Below, in pieces: positions 1 to 8,775 of a stretch of 63,001 nucleotides of DNA. Under the pieces are notes generated by a model. That model did no database searches, had not been told where the DNA came from, and saw nothing but the letters and a program-made list of their open reading frames with translations. This stretch comes from Gillisella vitis (GTDB lineage Bacteria; Pseudomonadota; Alphaproteobacteria; Rhizobiales; Rhizobiaceae). Position 1 is the first letter of the stretch. The number at the start of each line of letters is the position of its first letter. A program made the translations under genes and the position numbers. Where the stretch lies: contig NZ_JACHLU010000013.1 of assembly GCF_014204625.1 (NCBI RefSeq), positions 1 through 63,001 on the forward strand, written 5' to 3'.

Positions 1-124
1 GACCGAAAAGTGGCCCCGGTTTTCGGAAAAATCCGATGCAAAAACAAAAAGCTATAGCATCGTGCCGATTCCGATTTATGGCACGATGCTATAGGGTCTG
101 TCAGGCTCAGATTGACCTGACAGG
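1..124. repeat. RIME-like intergenic mosaic repeat, copy 1
   Basis: Non-coding mosaic of palindromes. Positions 52-66 (CTATAGCATCGTGCC) and 80-94 form perfect 15 bp inverted arms. A second hairpin uses CTGTCAGG at 98-105 and CCTGACAG at 116-123. Bases 1-94 match the reverse complement of 43787-43880 at 91 of 94 positions, so this is a dispersed repeat. It may extend to the left of the window. Rhizobium-specific intergenic mosaic elements are known in this family; assignment to that class is inferred from the composition and the rhizobial context. Confidence 0.75.
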
Positions 125-209
125 CGTTCGATTTGAGCGAAAATCGGTATCACCGCCTGCCCGTTTCCGTTATAGGCGAAGGTGACGATCTTGAAATCTG
201 GAGACAGGC

Positions 210-836
210 ATGGCAGCCACCATTCGCTATCACGAAGGCGACCTCAGCACTGAGGATTGTGCCCGCTACACCGGCGCGATTGCGATTGATACGGAAACCC
301 TCGGGCTTATTCCGCGCCGAGACCGCCTCTGTGTGGTGCAGCTTTCGCCCGGTGATGGCTCGGCTGACGTGATTCGCATTGCCGCAGGCCAGAGCGAGGC
401 CCCCAATCTGGTGGCCATGTTGGCCGATTGCACGCGCGAAAAAATCTTCCATTACGGCCGGTTTGATATTGCCGTGCTGTTTCATACCTTTGGCGTCACC
501 TGCACTCCGGTGTTTTGCACCAAAATCGCCTCGCGGTTGACCCGCACCTATACCGACCGTCACGGCCTGAAGGATAATCTCAAGGAAATGCTGGAGGTGG
601 ATATTTCAAAGGCGCAGCAATCCTCCGATTGGGCCGCTGAAAAGCTCAGCCCGGCTCAAGTGGAGTATGCCGCTTCCGACGTGCTTTACCTGCACGCCCT
701 GCGCGACAAGCTCACAGCCCGCCTTGAACGCGATGGGCGCATGGAACACGCCAAGGCCTGTTTCGAATTTCTGCCCACCCGCGCCAAGCTGGATCTGCTG
801 GGTTGGGACGATACTGATATTTTTGCCCACAGCTGA
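210..836 (+). CDS. rnd: Ribonuclease D-like 3'-5' exonuclease, catalytic domain only
   Basis: A 208-residue DEDDy exonuclease of the DnaQ-like fold that trims RNA 3' ends. Exo I is IDTETLG with D27 and E29, Exo II is HYGRFDIAVL with D86, and Exo III is VEYAASDVLYL with Y153 and D157, so all four acidic ligands and the Tyr are present. Classical RNase D has about 375 residues with C-terminal HRDC domains. This protein ends after the nuclease fold, as short alphaproteobacterial RNase D proteins do, so RNA binding must differ from the E. coli enzyme. The ATG has GGAGA about 6 bases upstream. It stands alone, with a mosaic repeat upstream and a convergent aminopeptidase downstream. Confidence 0.85.
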   Translation: MAATIRYHEGDLSTEDCARYTGAIAIDTETLGLIPRRDRLCVVQLSPGDGSADVIRIAAGQSEAPNLVAMLADCTREKIFHYGRFDIAVLFHTFGVTCTPVFCTKIASRLTRTYTDRHGLKDNLKEMLEVDISKAQQSSDWAAEKLSPAQVEYAASDVLYLHALRDKLTARLERDGRMEHAKACFEFLPTRAKLDLLGWDDTDIFAHS

Positions 837-906
837 ACAAAGCGGCATTGCCAAACGGATGCAGCAATGCCGTTTTTCTATTGTGAGGAGCGGCGGAAGC
901 GGGCTT

Positions 907-2157
907 TTACGCCCACTCCCCCTTGCGCATCACCGGCACGGTTGATCCATCTGCGGCCACACCATCAATATCCACCTTGTCCGAGCCAATCATCCAGTCA
1001 ATGTGAATAAGGCTGGAATTGCCGCCCTGAGCTTTGATCTGCTCCTGCGTCAACGTGGCACCATTGAGGAAGCATTTGGAATAGCATTGGCCAAGAGCAA
1101 TATGGCACGAGGCATTTTCATCAAACAGGGTGTTGTAAAACAGAATGCCGGAGGCCGAGATGGGAGAGGAATGCGGCACCAGTGCCACTTCACCCAGACG
1201 CCGCGCACCTTCATCGGTATCGAGCACTTTCAAAAGCACATCCTCGCCCTTCGATGCCTTGGCCTCGACAATCCGCCCTGCCTCAAACCGCACCTGAATA
1301 TTGTCAATCAGCGTGCCCTGATGCGACAGTGGCTTGGTGGAGGATACGGTGCCTTCGATTTTCAGCGCGTGTGGTGTGGTGAAAACCTCTTCGGTCGGAA
1401 TATTCGGATTGCAGGTAATGCCGTTCTTCGCGGTGGAGGCACCCCCGAACCATTCATGGCCATCGGCCAGCCCAACAGTCAGATCCGTGCCGGGGCCAGT
1501 GAAATGCAGGGCGGAAAACCGCTGATCATTCAGCCAGCGCGAACGCTTGGCCAGTTCACCATTGTGGGCTGCCCATGCCGCAACCGGATCGGCCTGATCG
1601 ACACGGGAGGCCGCAAAAATCGCATCTGCCAGCGCCTTCACCGCCTCATCCAGCGGCAAATCGGGAAACACCAGCTTTGCCCAGGACGGATTGGGATAAG
1701 AGCAGATATTCCAGTTGATGTTGAAATTGGAAATTGGCTCCAGCGCGGGCTTATAGGCAATCGAATTGGCCTTGTTGGCACGGGCCACCTTTGATGAATC
1801 CTGTCCGGCCAGCATCATCGGGTTATCGCCGGAAACGGCAAGTCTTGCTGCACCGTTGGCATAGGCCTTGGCCATGCCTTCATAAAGCCAGTCGCTGGCC
1901 CGATCAAAGCTGGCATCCGGCGCATGACTGTAGCGGGCAAGGGTTGCTTCTTCATCGGCATAGAAGGTCGTGACCAGACCGGCCCCGGCCATATAGGCAT
2001 ATCGGGTAATCTGCCGTACCAGAGGCAGGGCATTGATCGGCGCTGTGATGACCAGATCCTGCCCCTGTTGCAGCCCAAGTCCAACCTTGACGGCCACTTC
2101 AGCCAGCTTTTCCAGCTTGACCGGATCAATGGATTTGGAAAAATCGGCAAGGTTCAT
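907..2157 (-). CDS. M29 family aminopeptidase (AmpS/AmpT type)
   Basis: A 416-residue cytosolic metallo-aminopeptidase of clan MQ that removes N-terminal residues using two divalent metals. Family motifs appear in the expected order in the C-terminal half: NIPTEEVFTTPH (metal Glu), GEVALVPHSSPI (Glu and His), CHIALGQCYS (His) and SLIHIDWMIG (His and Asp). Length matches the roughly 410 residues usual for the family. There is no signal peptide. It is convergent with the RNase D gene and lies downstream of the arsC-like/ybaK pair on the same strand. About 80 bases separate it from ybaK, so it may have its own promoter. Confidence 0.9.
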   Translation of the reverse strand: MNLADFSKSIDPVKLEKLAEVAVKVGLGLQQGQDLVITAPINALPLVRQITRYAYMAGAGLVTTFYADEEATLARYSHAPDASFDRASDWLYEGMAKAYANGAARLAVSGDNPMMLAGQDSSKVARANKANSIAYKPALEPISNFNINWNICSYPNPSWAKLVFPDLPLDEAVKALADAIFAASRVDQADPVAAWAAHNGELAKRSRWLNDQRFSALHFTGPGTDLTVGLADGHEWFGGASTAKNGITCNPNIPTEEVFTTPHALKIEGTVSSTKPLSHQGTLIDNIQVRFEAGRIVEAKASKGEDVLLKVLDTDEGARRLGEVALVPHSSPISASGILFYNTLFDENASCHIALGQCYSKCFLNGATLTQEQIKAQGGNSSLIHIDWMIGSDKVDIDGVAADGSTVPVMRKGEWA

Positions 2158-2236
2158 GGATCAATTCCTGACATGACAACAAAGATAACCAAGAGATAAG
2201 CCGCTTTGTGGCAGAAATGAAGACTGCCGCTGTCGA

Positions 2237-2710
2237 TTACGCAATAACCGATGCAGCTATGGCACCCAGTGCCCGCAGAGCCTCTTTGGGCGCAAGCCGT
2301 ACCTGCAAGCCGCGCTGACCACCATTCATAAACACATGCGGCTGATCAAGGGCTGCTATCTCGATCACGGTTGGCACCGGCTTTTTTTGCCCGAACGGGC
2401 TGATACCTCCCACCACAAAGCCGGTCAGTTTTTCAGCCGCCGCAGGCTTCATCATCGTTGCGTGCTTGCCACCAAAAGCAGCGGCCAGCTTTTTCATGCT
2501 GACCTCCTGATCGGATGGAACCACCACACAGACTGGCTTGCCGTCCAGCTCCGCCATCAGGGTTTTCAGCACCCGGCAAGGGTCTTCGCCAATGGCTTCC
2601 GCTGCCTGAAGGCCAATGCGCTCGGCGTTTGGATCATATGTATACGTATGAACGGTAAAAGCGACTTTGGCCTTCTCCAGCGCAAGCGTGGCACGGGTCG
2701 ATTTCGACAT
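2237..2710 (-). CDS. ybaK: YbaK/EbsC-family aminoacyl-tRNA deacylase, Cys-tRNA(Pro) type
   Basis: A 157-residue single-domain protein of the YbaK/ProX editing family. YbaK hydrolyses Cys-tRNA(Pro), which ProRS makes by mistake. The sequence shows the family pattern: an N-terminal LEKAKVAFTVHTYTYDP segment, the CRVLKTLMAELDGKPVCVVVPSD core, and the GGISPFGQKKPVPTVI loop with the GxxSPFG-type signature. It is cytosolic. It follows the ArsC-like gene by 12 bases on the same strand, so the two are probably co-transcribed. Substrate choice within the family cannot be settled from sequence alone. Confidence 0.88.
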   Translation of the reverse strand: MSKSTRATLALEKAKVAFTVHTYTYDPNAERIGLQAAEAIGEDPCRVLKTLMAELDGKPVCVVVPSDQEVSMKKLAAAFGGKHATMMKPAAAEKLTGFVVGGISPFGQKKPVPTVIEIAALDQPHVFMNGGQRGLQVRLAPKEALRALGAIAASVIA

Positions 2711-2722
2711 TGGCAGACATCC

Positions 2723-3085
2723 TTATCCGGCAAACAATGCGCCATATTGCTCCGGCTTAAAGCCCACCAGCAGCTTTTCATCGGTGTCCAGCGTCGCTTC
2801 CAGCACCGGACGCTTGATCATGGAGGGTTGCGCCAGCATCAGGGCAATTGCCCTGTCCTCGGTCAAATCCATGCGCTGATCCTCGGGCAATTTCTTGAAG
2901 GTGGTGCCTGCCCGGTTCAGCACAGTCTCCCAGCCCGCCTTGCTGCACCAGGCCTGCAAATGCCCAATGTCAATGCCTTTGGCCTTATAATCGTGGAAGG
3001 TATAATCCACGCCATGATCATCCAGCCATGTGCGCGCCTTCTTCATCGTGTCACAGTTTTTAATGCCGTAAAGAGTGATGGTCAT
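2723..3085 (-). CDS. ArsC/Spx-family thioredoxin-fold reductase-like protein (YffB type)
   Basis: A 120-residue thioredoxin-fold protein. It starts MTITLYGIKNCDTMKKA with a single N-terminal Cys in a C-D-T context, as in YffB and Spx-like ArsC-family members, and has the RxG...KKLPEDQ region and a C-terminal PxxIKRPVLE segment. Such proteins are often annotated as arsenate reductase, but the YffB branch has no established arsenate activity and is more likely a glutathione-dependent thiol protein. It is the first gene of a probable two-gene unit with ybaK. No ars genes are nearby, which argues against an arsenic role. Confidence 0.85.
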   Translation of the reverse strand: MTITLYGIKNCDTMKKARTWLDDHGVDYTFHDYKAKGIDIGHLQAWCSKAGWETVLNRAGTTFKKLPEDQRMDLTEDRAIALMLAQPSMIKRPVLEATLDTDEKLLVGFKPEQYGALFAG

Positions 3086-3223
3086 GGGGGCTCCGGTTCT
3101 GGTTATTCTGCTCCATGCCTATCAAAAACGCCCGACCTTGCAAGGCCAGCGATTGCGGGTTCAGCGTGACAATGGTTAAAGAGGCGATGCTTTTTTTGCG
3201 CCCGACCGAAAGCCAGACTTTTC

Positions 3224-4171
3224 ATGCATAATATTGCTCTGAATGTTATTCCGATTTTCCTGCTTATTTTTATTGGATGGGCGCTGGTTCGCAGCCGTTT
3301 TCTCAATGCCGATATTGGCACGGATCTTGGAGAGTTCGTCTTCAAAGTGGCAGTACCCGTGCTGATGTTTCACACCATCACCAATGCCGATTTTCAAGGC
3401 GCATCGCCCTTTCGCCTGTGGATCGCCTATTTTGCCGGCGTTGGCGTGACCTGGACTTTAGGCCATGTGATAGCGACCACCCTGTTTGGCCGCGATTCGC
3501 GCATTGGCGTATTGGCGGGCGTCTCCTCAGCCTTTGCCAATAACGTGTTTATCGGCCTGCCGCTGGTCAGCCATGTGGTGGGGAAGGACGGGCTTGTGGC
3601 GCTGTCGATTTTGCTGGCCGTGCATCTGCCGTTGATGATGGTGATTGGCACCGTGCTGATGGAAAATGCCGAAGCCAAAGAAAATGGCACTCAAAGGCGC
3701 GGTATCATTGCCATCCTCCAGCAGGTTGCCCGCAATCTGATCACCAATCCGCTGGTGATTGGCGTGGCGGCCGGGCTTTGCGTTCATGCCATCAGCCTGC
3801 CCATTCCCTCGCCGGTCGAAACGGTTCTCTCCCAGATCAGCGGCATAGCCGGGCCAGCAGCCCTGATGTCTCTGGGCATGGCGCTGACACAGTATCGCGT
3901 CACCGGCAACCTTGGCATTGCCGCGATGACATCTGCTTTAAAGCTGTTTTTACTGCCCGCAACCGTCTGGGTTGCCTGCCATATCCTCAGCCTGTCACAG
4001 GAATGGACCACAGCCATGGTGTTGACCTCCTCGGTTCCCACCGGCGTCAATGCCTGGCTGATTGCCAATCGTTTCGGCGTCGGCCATGCACTGGCGGCGT
4101 CCACCATCACAATCACCACCATTCTGGGTGTTTTTTCTGTGACCGTCTGGGCATGGCTGCTGGGGGCTTAG
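3224..4171 (+). CDS. AEC family (auxin efflux carrier type) permease
   Basis: A 315-residue inner membrane protein with about ten hydrophobic segments in two repeats of five, starting at MHNIALNVIPIFLLIFIGWA. The N-terminal half has FANNVFIGLPL and the C-terminal half has SSVPTGVNAWLIANRFG, a pairing typical of bacterial AEC permeases, which export or exchange small organic acids such as malate. The substrate is unknown. It is transcribed away from the arsC-like gene across a 138-base gap. No adjacent pathway genes suggest a substrate. Confidence 0.85.
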   Translation: MHNIALNVIPIFLLIFIGWALVRSRFLNADIGTDLGEFVFKVAVPVLMFHTITNADFQGASPFRLWIAYFAGVGVTWTLGHVIATTLFGRDSRIGVLAGVSSAFANNVFIGLPLVSHVVGKDGLVALSILLAVHLPLMMVIGTVLMENAEAKENGTQRRGIIAILQQVARNLITNPLVIGVAAGLCVHAISLPIPSPVETVLSQISGIAGPAALMSLGMALTQYRVTGNLGIAAMTSALKLFLLPATVWVACHILSLSQEWTTAMVLTSSVPTGVNAWLIANRFGVGHALAASTITITTILGVFSVTVWAWLLGA

Positions 4172-4296
4172 ACTGTTTTTTATGAGGTGCCAGTCATGAC
4201 ATCTCTGCCCACAGCATTTCAAAGAATATAAGCTTCTGATGAAGTTTTGAGAGAGTTGCGCAGTATTTTCTTAAAGATTTGACGTTAGCTTTCCTG

Positions 4297-4336
4297 AGGC
4301 ACACGCAAAGGCAGATTTATGTTTTTGCGTGCGCCT
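4297..4336. other. Imperfect hairpin upstream of an unknown ORF
   Basis: Arms AGGCACACGCAAA (4297-4309) and TTTGCGTGCGCCT (4324-4336) pair at 12 of 13 positions around a 14-base loop. No T-run follows, so it is not a convincing intrinsic terminator. It sits in the gap between the AEC permease and the next ORF; its role is unknown. Confidence 0.4.
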
Positions 4337-4456
4337 GAAAGTCGATGAGGTGCGGGGTTTGGCAAGGCTGTGTTTCAGCCACAGACCGCGTCACTCTGGA
4401 AATGTTCAAGCCTTTGCAAATACGGAATTATTCCGTGTTTCACAACCGATGTGGCC

Positions 4457-4822
4457 ATGATGGATTCTGCGGCAGTTGTAAGAGACCATGTTTCATCTCT
4501 TTCTACCCATTCAAGTGAACAGACCGTGCGCCTCGGTGCAGCTCACGGAGATGCAAAACATATCGGCATGTTGTTCTTCAGCCCTCAGAGGGAACGCATC
4601 GCCACCGAGGCACCGCCCCTGTCGGGCGCGTTTTTTCAAGATATGCCGGACAGCGTGGAGGTCTCGGCCTCAGACGAAACTGTCAACGACATAAAGCCAC
4701 GGGCCAGCTGGCTGGATGCCCTATCCGATCACACGGGCCACAATCCTGCCGACGAGCGGGTTTCAACCTTTAATCCCGATGACAACGGCCTGTACCGAAT
4801 GTTTTTGCCCGAAACTGTTTAA
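4457..4822 (+). CDS. Hypothetical protein
   Basis: I do not recognise this protein. The ORF is open from 4370 (TTG-type start) and has an ATG at 4457 giving about 121 residues: MMDSAAVVRDHVSSLST at the start and NPDDNGLYRMFLPETV at the end. It is hydrophilic and fairly acidic in the second half, with no membrane segment, signal peptide or known motif. Codon choice is not obviously foreign. No strong ribosome-binding site was found for either start. A mosaic-repeat fragment begins right after the stop. It could be a spurious ORF, although its length in a 57% GC context and its lack of a better shadow frame give it some support. Confidence 0.4.
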   Translation: MMDSAAVVRDHVSSLSTHSSEQTVRLGAAHGDAKHIGMLFFSPQRERIATEAPPLSGAFFQDMPDSVEVSASDETVNDIKPRASWLDALSDHTGHNPADERVSTFNPDDNGLYRMFLPETV

Positions 4823-4825
4823 CAG

Positions 4826-4890
4826 GCTGCTGAAAAACTCGAAAGGCTGTCCTTGGGGAAAAGCGGATGCAGCTTTCCCCTGACAGACTC
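4826..4890. repeat. Diverged fragment of a mosaic repeat
   Basis: The stretch contains GGGGAAAAGCGGATGC and TTTCCCCTGACAGACTCT, both resembling the CAGGGAAAAGTGG and CCTGACAGACTCTAAA modules of the fuller copies at 10236-10340 and 49185-49287. It lies exactly between the convergent unknown ORF and nadV and may serve as a shared 3' end for both. Confidence 0.5.
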
Positions 4891-6293
4891 TAAAAATCCA
4901 TTCTGCGCTTGATGCGCGCGCGTGCGCGGACCTCATCAAAGCTATGTTCATGCAGCAGGCGGCCATTTTCCCATACGGGTTTCAGGTGATTTTCACGCTT
5001 GCCCAGATCTTCCAGCCGCACAGAAGCAAACTCACCCGCCTCCAGCACAACGGCTCTGCGCCCAACATCGGGCATACGTTCATGAATGGTCACAGGCCGA
5101 CGGGAAATATCGCGCCAGCGGCCTTCACCATCCATCAGCGCACTGCATTTCATGGTGAAGGAATAGATCGAGCGGTTGATTTTTTGCAATTGAGACGCGC
5201 CGATACCGAAGGCGATATTTTCGGCGGAAAAGCCCATGCCCTCCAGACGCCCCAGAATCATGGTAATGTCGCGCAGGGAGACGCCATCGGCCTGCAACAC
5301 CCGCACCTTGTCATCCAGCACCTTGTAGCCTTTGGTGTTGAGCCGGGTACCAAAATGATAGGCCAGTTGCACCACGGTTTGCACCGGCACATCAATCGGA
5401 TCACCGCTATCGGGCCGGACAATTAACGTGCCGGGTTTAGAGCGAACCTTTTGTTGCAGTGTTTTGCCCCACAGCTCGGACACAGCATTGTGGATGTCAT
5501 AGCTGTCAGACACCACAGAATAGGATGGATAGTCCCCGAACTGATCCACCATATTGGCAAAGGACAGCTGCTCTTCACGTTGAGGCCAGGAAATCATTGT
5601 GGTGTGTTCGGAAGCAGGCATGGAAAAACCTGCCATTTTCGCACCATAATAGCGGCGGGCATAGACGATAGCTTCCAGCGTATCGGTGTTATCAAAATGC
5701 AAAAGCGTGGCAAGACCGCCAAGTCCTGCCTGCTCCAGGCTGGTTGCACCGCGCGCACCATAATCGTAAAGCCGGGTTGCAATGATACCATCGGGATCAT
5801 CACAACTGGTTTTGAGATAGGGCATCAGCGTCTGCTTCACCTGCCGCAGTGAACTGGCAACCGTGGATGGATACCATATGGCCCTGAGCAAAGCGGTTTC
5901 GATATAGGATGTCAGCCAGAAACAGGCCGGATCGGTATTGACCACCTGCACCATGGGCACGCCACGATGCACAAAAACCCCCTCAGGCAGCGCCTCGATC
6001 CGCAGCGGCAGAAAACCACCATGAGCATTGAGAATATGCTGCCAGCCAGCCCGGTCAAATGGTTGACCATGCAAGCCCGCCAGATCTTCCGCTTCGGCAA
6101 TATCGATTGCGGTGATGGGCTGAGACAGATATTCCTTCAAAAACACCTGAAGACCAAAAAAGACGACCTCCGGCCGCATCGACGCGCCGCGGGTGGTAAT
6201 ATAGCCACTGATTGCCTGGGTTGCGGGTGGATATTGCAGAAAATGTCCAAGCTTGTAGCTATCGGCATTCAGGATCGGATTGATACGGCTCAT
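4890..6293 (-). CDS. nadV: Nicotinamide phosphoribosyltransferase (NAMPT/NadV type)
   Basis: A 467-residue enzyme that joins nicotinamide and PRPP to form NMN, the first step of the non-deamidating NAD salvage route. It follows vertebrate NAMPT along its length: NADSYKLGHFLQYPP at the start, LYDYGARGATSLEQAG, HFDNTDT with D204 at the place of the nicotinamide-selecting Asp219 of human NAMPT, PASEHTTM with H230 at the place of catalytic His247, LIVRPDSGDP for phosphate binding, VLQADGV, and KCSALM. The C-terminal SFDEVRARARI matches the family end. This separates it from nicotinate PRTase PncB. No NMN adenylyltransferase or PRPP synthetase gene adjoins it here. The start is ATG, with a 460-base non-coding region upstream. 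Confidence 0.9.
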   Translation of the reverse strand: MSRINPILNADSYKLGHFLQYPPATQAISGYITTRGASMRPEVVFFGLQVFLKEYLSQPITAIDIAEAEDLAGLHGQPFDRAGWQHILNAHGGFLPLRIEALPEGVFVHRGVPMVQVVNTDPACFWLTSYIETALLRAIWYPSTVASSLRQVKQTLMPYLKTSCDDPDGIIATRLYDYGARGATSLEQAGLGGLATLLHFDNTDTLEAIVYARRYYGAKMAGFSMPASEHTTMISWPQREEQLSFANMVDQFGDYPSYSVVSDSYDIHNAVSELWGKTLQQKVRSKPGTLIVRPDSGDPIDVPVQTVVQLAYHFGTRLNTKGYKVLDDKVRVLQADGVSLRDITMILGRLEGMGFSAENIAFGIGASQLQKINRSIYSFTMKCSALMDGEGRWRDISRRPVTIHERMPDVGRRAVVLEAGEFASVRLEDLGKRENHLKPVWENGRLLHEHSFDEVRARARIKRRMDF

Positions 6294-6753
6294 GGGTCAC
6301 CGGGTCGTTGGGCCAGACACATTGAGCGTCTGTTCCTGCTCTTCAAAACCGCTCTCATAGACGGCCAAGCCAACCCCAGGCTTACCGAGGCGGCCTCGGG
6401 AACGACAAATCATCCAGACAGGGGGCGCTCGGGGCCCGGGATTTCGCCCTCAAGATAATTAATGAAATTTTAACCAAAGTTAATTAAAATCTGCTTATCG
6501 TTGATTCGATCTTGTGGTGCATATCATAAAGTGATTGCCAGTGCAGTGGCCTGTGCGTGCTGATTGGTTTTACCCCTGCTGAAACGCAGAATAAAAAATC
6601 AGCAATCGAACCGGGCAATATCAAAGTCGCATGAGCGGCCTTTCCTATTCACCATGTCCGTTTAATCTGCTCCGTCTGATAGAGATTCGGTCAAATTACG
6701 TCGGCAAAAATACGCCGTAATGCGCCGTAACCGCAACTGAAAAGGGGTATGCC
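6294..6753. other. 460-base non-coding region with AT-rich promoter-like stretch
   Basis: This region separates the divergent nadV and the Ala/Thr-rich gene. About 6455-6535 is strongly AT-rich (runs such as AAATTTTAACCAAAGTTAAT), consistent with a divergent promoter region. Close direct copies of CGCCGTAA lie at about 6712-6730. I see no RNA gene, operator or complete mosaic repeat in it. Confidence 0.5.
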
Positions 6754-8745
6754 GTGCTGCCTCCCGTCCAGACCTCATTGCGTGGTGCCGTGGTTATGGC
6801 CGAAAGCGCAACCGTGACCACGCCTCCGCCAACGCCCTCGGGCGAGATGGAGCAGGACCAGCTTGTGCGCGCCGATCAGAACAACAGGTCTTCCATTGCC
6901 GGACGGATCAACAATCTGCTGCTCAACAGCCGTGAAACACTTCGCGCCGATATGGCAACCATTGCCGATCTGGTTGGCTCTTCCATTGGTATTCGTCGCA
7001 ATCCGGCAGAAACCGATAGTGCCTTTGCCGCCCGGTTTGTCGCGGCACTCGCCACTCTGGATGAGGGGCAGCGGGCAGCTCTGCAAAAGCAACTGGCGCA
7101 GGCGCTCAAAGGGTTACAGGTGCAGGTTTTGCTGCAAGTGTTGCAAAATCAGGATGGGCCGGAAGCAGCCCTGCTGTCTGCCTATATGGAAATTCAGCGT
7201 AGCAACCGCGACAATCTGAAAGCGCAAACGGTCGTTTCGTCCTACAGCCAGAATGCGCAAAGCCCGTCTTCCGAGCCCGCAGAGCAAGCGCCTGCTCCTG
7301 GAGCAAGCACAGCAGACGGCCTGCCCAAAGGCGCACCAGCAGGGGCGCAGACGTCCATATCCATTGCCCTGCAAGCCTCCTTCGCTGGCGCAAAAGACCG
7401 GGAAGAAACCATTGCCAAACTGGCTGCGGCCTTGCGGCAGGCCTCGTCTGGTCTGATGCCGGATAGCCAGACAGAAACAGAAACCGTGGTTGCGGCATCT
7501 TCGCTGCCAACCGCTGATGACGAGACACAGACCAGAGCGCAGGTGCGGAGCCCCACCACCACCACAACAACAACAACAACAACCACGGGTGCCACGACAG
7601 ACAACACCAGAAATCCGGCTTTGGGCCTGCCCGTCGCCAACTCAGGTGCAACGGTCACAGCAGAAGCAACCGCAAACACGCTCTCGCCTGCGGCAACGGC
7701 TACGACCCCGTCAGCAGCCGCGATTGCAACACCCGGCATGCAACCAGCGACACAACCAGCGACACAGGCAACACCACAAACCACGGCCACGCCATCGGCT
7801 TTCACTCCAGACCCTTCATCGGGCGAGGCTGATACACCTGTGCCAACAGCATCAGCCACCATTGCCGTGCCTGAGAAGGAGGCCGCGCAACGGCAGGGTA
7901 TCAATGTCACCACCGCGCAGACAGCCGCCGCGAAAGATACCACAGTCTCACCCTCTCTCGCAGCCCAGACGCGGTCTACGGTGGACAATGCCCCGCAGGC
8001 TGGCGATCAGCAGATCGACAAAGACGCCATCGTGGCAACCGCTCTTTCCCTGAAAGGCTGGGTTGAAACCACTGCATTTGCAAGGCAAACGCCAACAGAT
8101 GCGAAAACGGCAACAGACACGGCACTGTTTCGCCAGATGTTTTTCACAGCCAGCGAGCCGATGGAAACCGCTGAAGCCATTGCCCTGCGCGCCCTTGCCA
8201 ATCGGCCCGAGGCTGCACAACATGCGGCAAGTGCAAACGCCAGAATGCCGGATACCGGAGAAGCCGAACTGCAAAGCCAATCGACAGAAAACGCAACACT
8301 GCGCACGCAGGCTGTTCTGACACTGGCTGGCGCGCAGACTGTGCAGCCCCCCGCATCACCACAGATTGTCTTTCCGATTGCGGTTCCCCTGCCCGTTGGT
8401 ACCTATCTTGCCATGCAAAATGCGCCAAATCTTGATGGCGGAGATGTCGGCGTCGATGCCATTGATGCTCTGAGTGACGAAGAGCCGCGCAAGGACAGCA
8501 ACCGCCAGCACCAGAATGGGGACCAGCCTGCGCAGGATCACCCCCCAGGCGAAGACGAGGGTGCAGAAGAGAACTCCCATGTCAGGGATGCGACAGCGGA
8601 AGTAGTGCTGGATGAGGGGCCGGATGAGCAGCTTGATGCTGGACCAGCAAATAATGGGCAAGCAGAACGTCCCCTGCTCTCCGCCCCGCAGGATGAGGCC
8701 ATGCTTGCCGACACATTATATTGGAAAATTGCCGATCTCGCATAG
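6754..8745 (+). CDS. Long Ala/Thr/Gln-rich low-complexity protein of unknown function
   Basis: I do not recognise a family. The GTG at 6754 follows AAGGGG by about 6 bases, giving 663 residues; an in-frame ATG at 6796 is the alternative start. Residues about 40-140 look folded and helical (INNLLLNSRETLRADM to LQVQVLLQVLQNQ). The middle, about 160-440, is disordered and rich in Ala, Thr, Pro and Gln, with an 11-Thr run coded by ACC/ACA repeats at 7555-7587. The C-terminal region, about 560-640, is very acidic. There is no signal peptide or membrane span. The composition recalls flagellar hook-length or other ruler proteins, but no diagnostic C-terminal domain is visible, so no function is assigned. 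Confidence 0.6.
   Translation: MLPPVQTSLRGAVVMAESATVTTPPPTPSGEMEQDQLVRADQNNRSSIAGRINNLLLNSRETLRADMATIADLVGSSIGIRRNPAETDSAFAARFVAALATLDEGQRAALQKQLAQALKGLQVQVLLQVLQNQDGPEAALLSAYMEIQRSNRDNLKAQTVVSSYSQNAQSPSSEPAEQAPAPGASTADGLPKGAPAGAQTSISIALQASFAGAKDREETIAKLAAALRQASSGLMPDSQTETETVVAASSLPTADDETQTRAQVRSPTTTTTTTTTTTGATTDNTRNPALGLPVANSGATVTAEATANTLSPAATATTPSAAAIATPGMQPATQPATQATPQTTATPSAFTPDPSSGEADTPVPTASATIAVPEKEAAQRQGINVTTAQTAAAKDTTVSPSLAAQTRSTVDNAPQAGDQQIDKDAIVATALSLKGWVETTAFARQTPTDAKTATDTALFRQMFFTASEPMETAEAIALRALANRPEAAQHAASANARMPDTGEAELQSQSTENATLRTQAVLTLAGAQTVQPPASPQIVFPIAVPLPVGTYLAMQNAPNLDGGDVGVDAIDALSDEEPRKDSNRQHQNGDQPAQDHPPGEDEGAEENSHVRDATAEVVLDEGPDEQLDAGPANNGQAERPLLSAPQDEAMLADTLYWKIADLA
7555..7587 (+). 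repeat. ACN trinucleotide tract coding poly-threonine
   Basis: Eleven consecutive Thr codons (ACC x3, ACA x6, ACC, ACG) lie in frame in the disordered middle of the unknown protein. The six identical ACA codons are a plausible slippage site; any change in triplet number keeps the frame. Confidence 0.8.
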
Positions 8746-8775
8746 GCAGGCTCAACAATATCGGCCAGTCGGCCG

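Noticed and set aside
2723..3085. Arsenate reductase function for the ArsC-like gene
   Set aside because: No ars genes are nearby, and the single-Cys YffB-like form has no shown arsenate activity; only the family is reported.
7242..7988. Long minus-strand ORF (248 codons) opposite the Ala/Thr-rich gene
   Set aside because: It is a shadow of the high-GC low-complexity region: Val/Ala-rich with no motifs or start signal.
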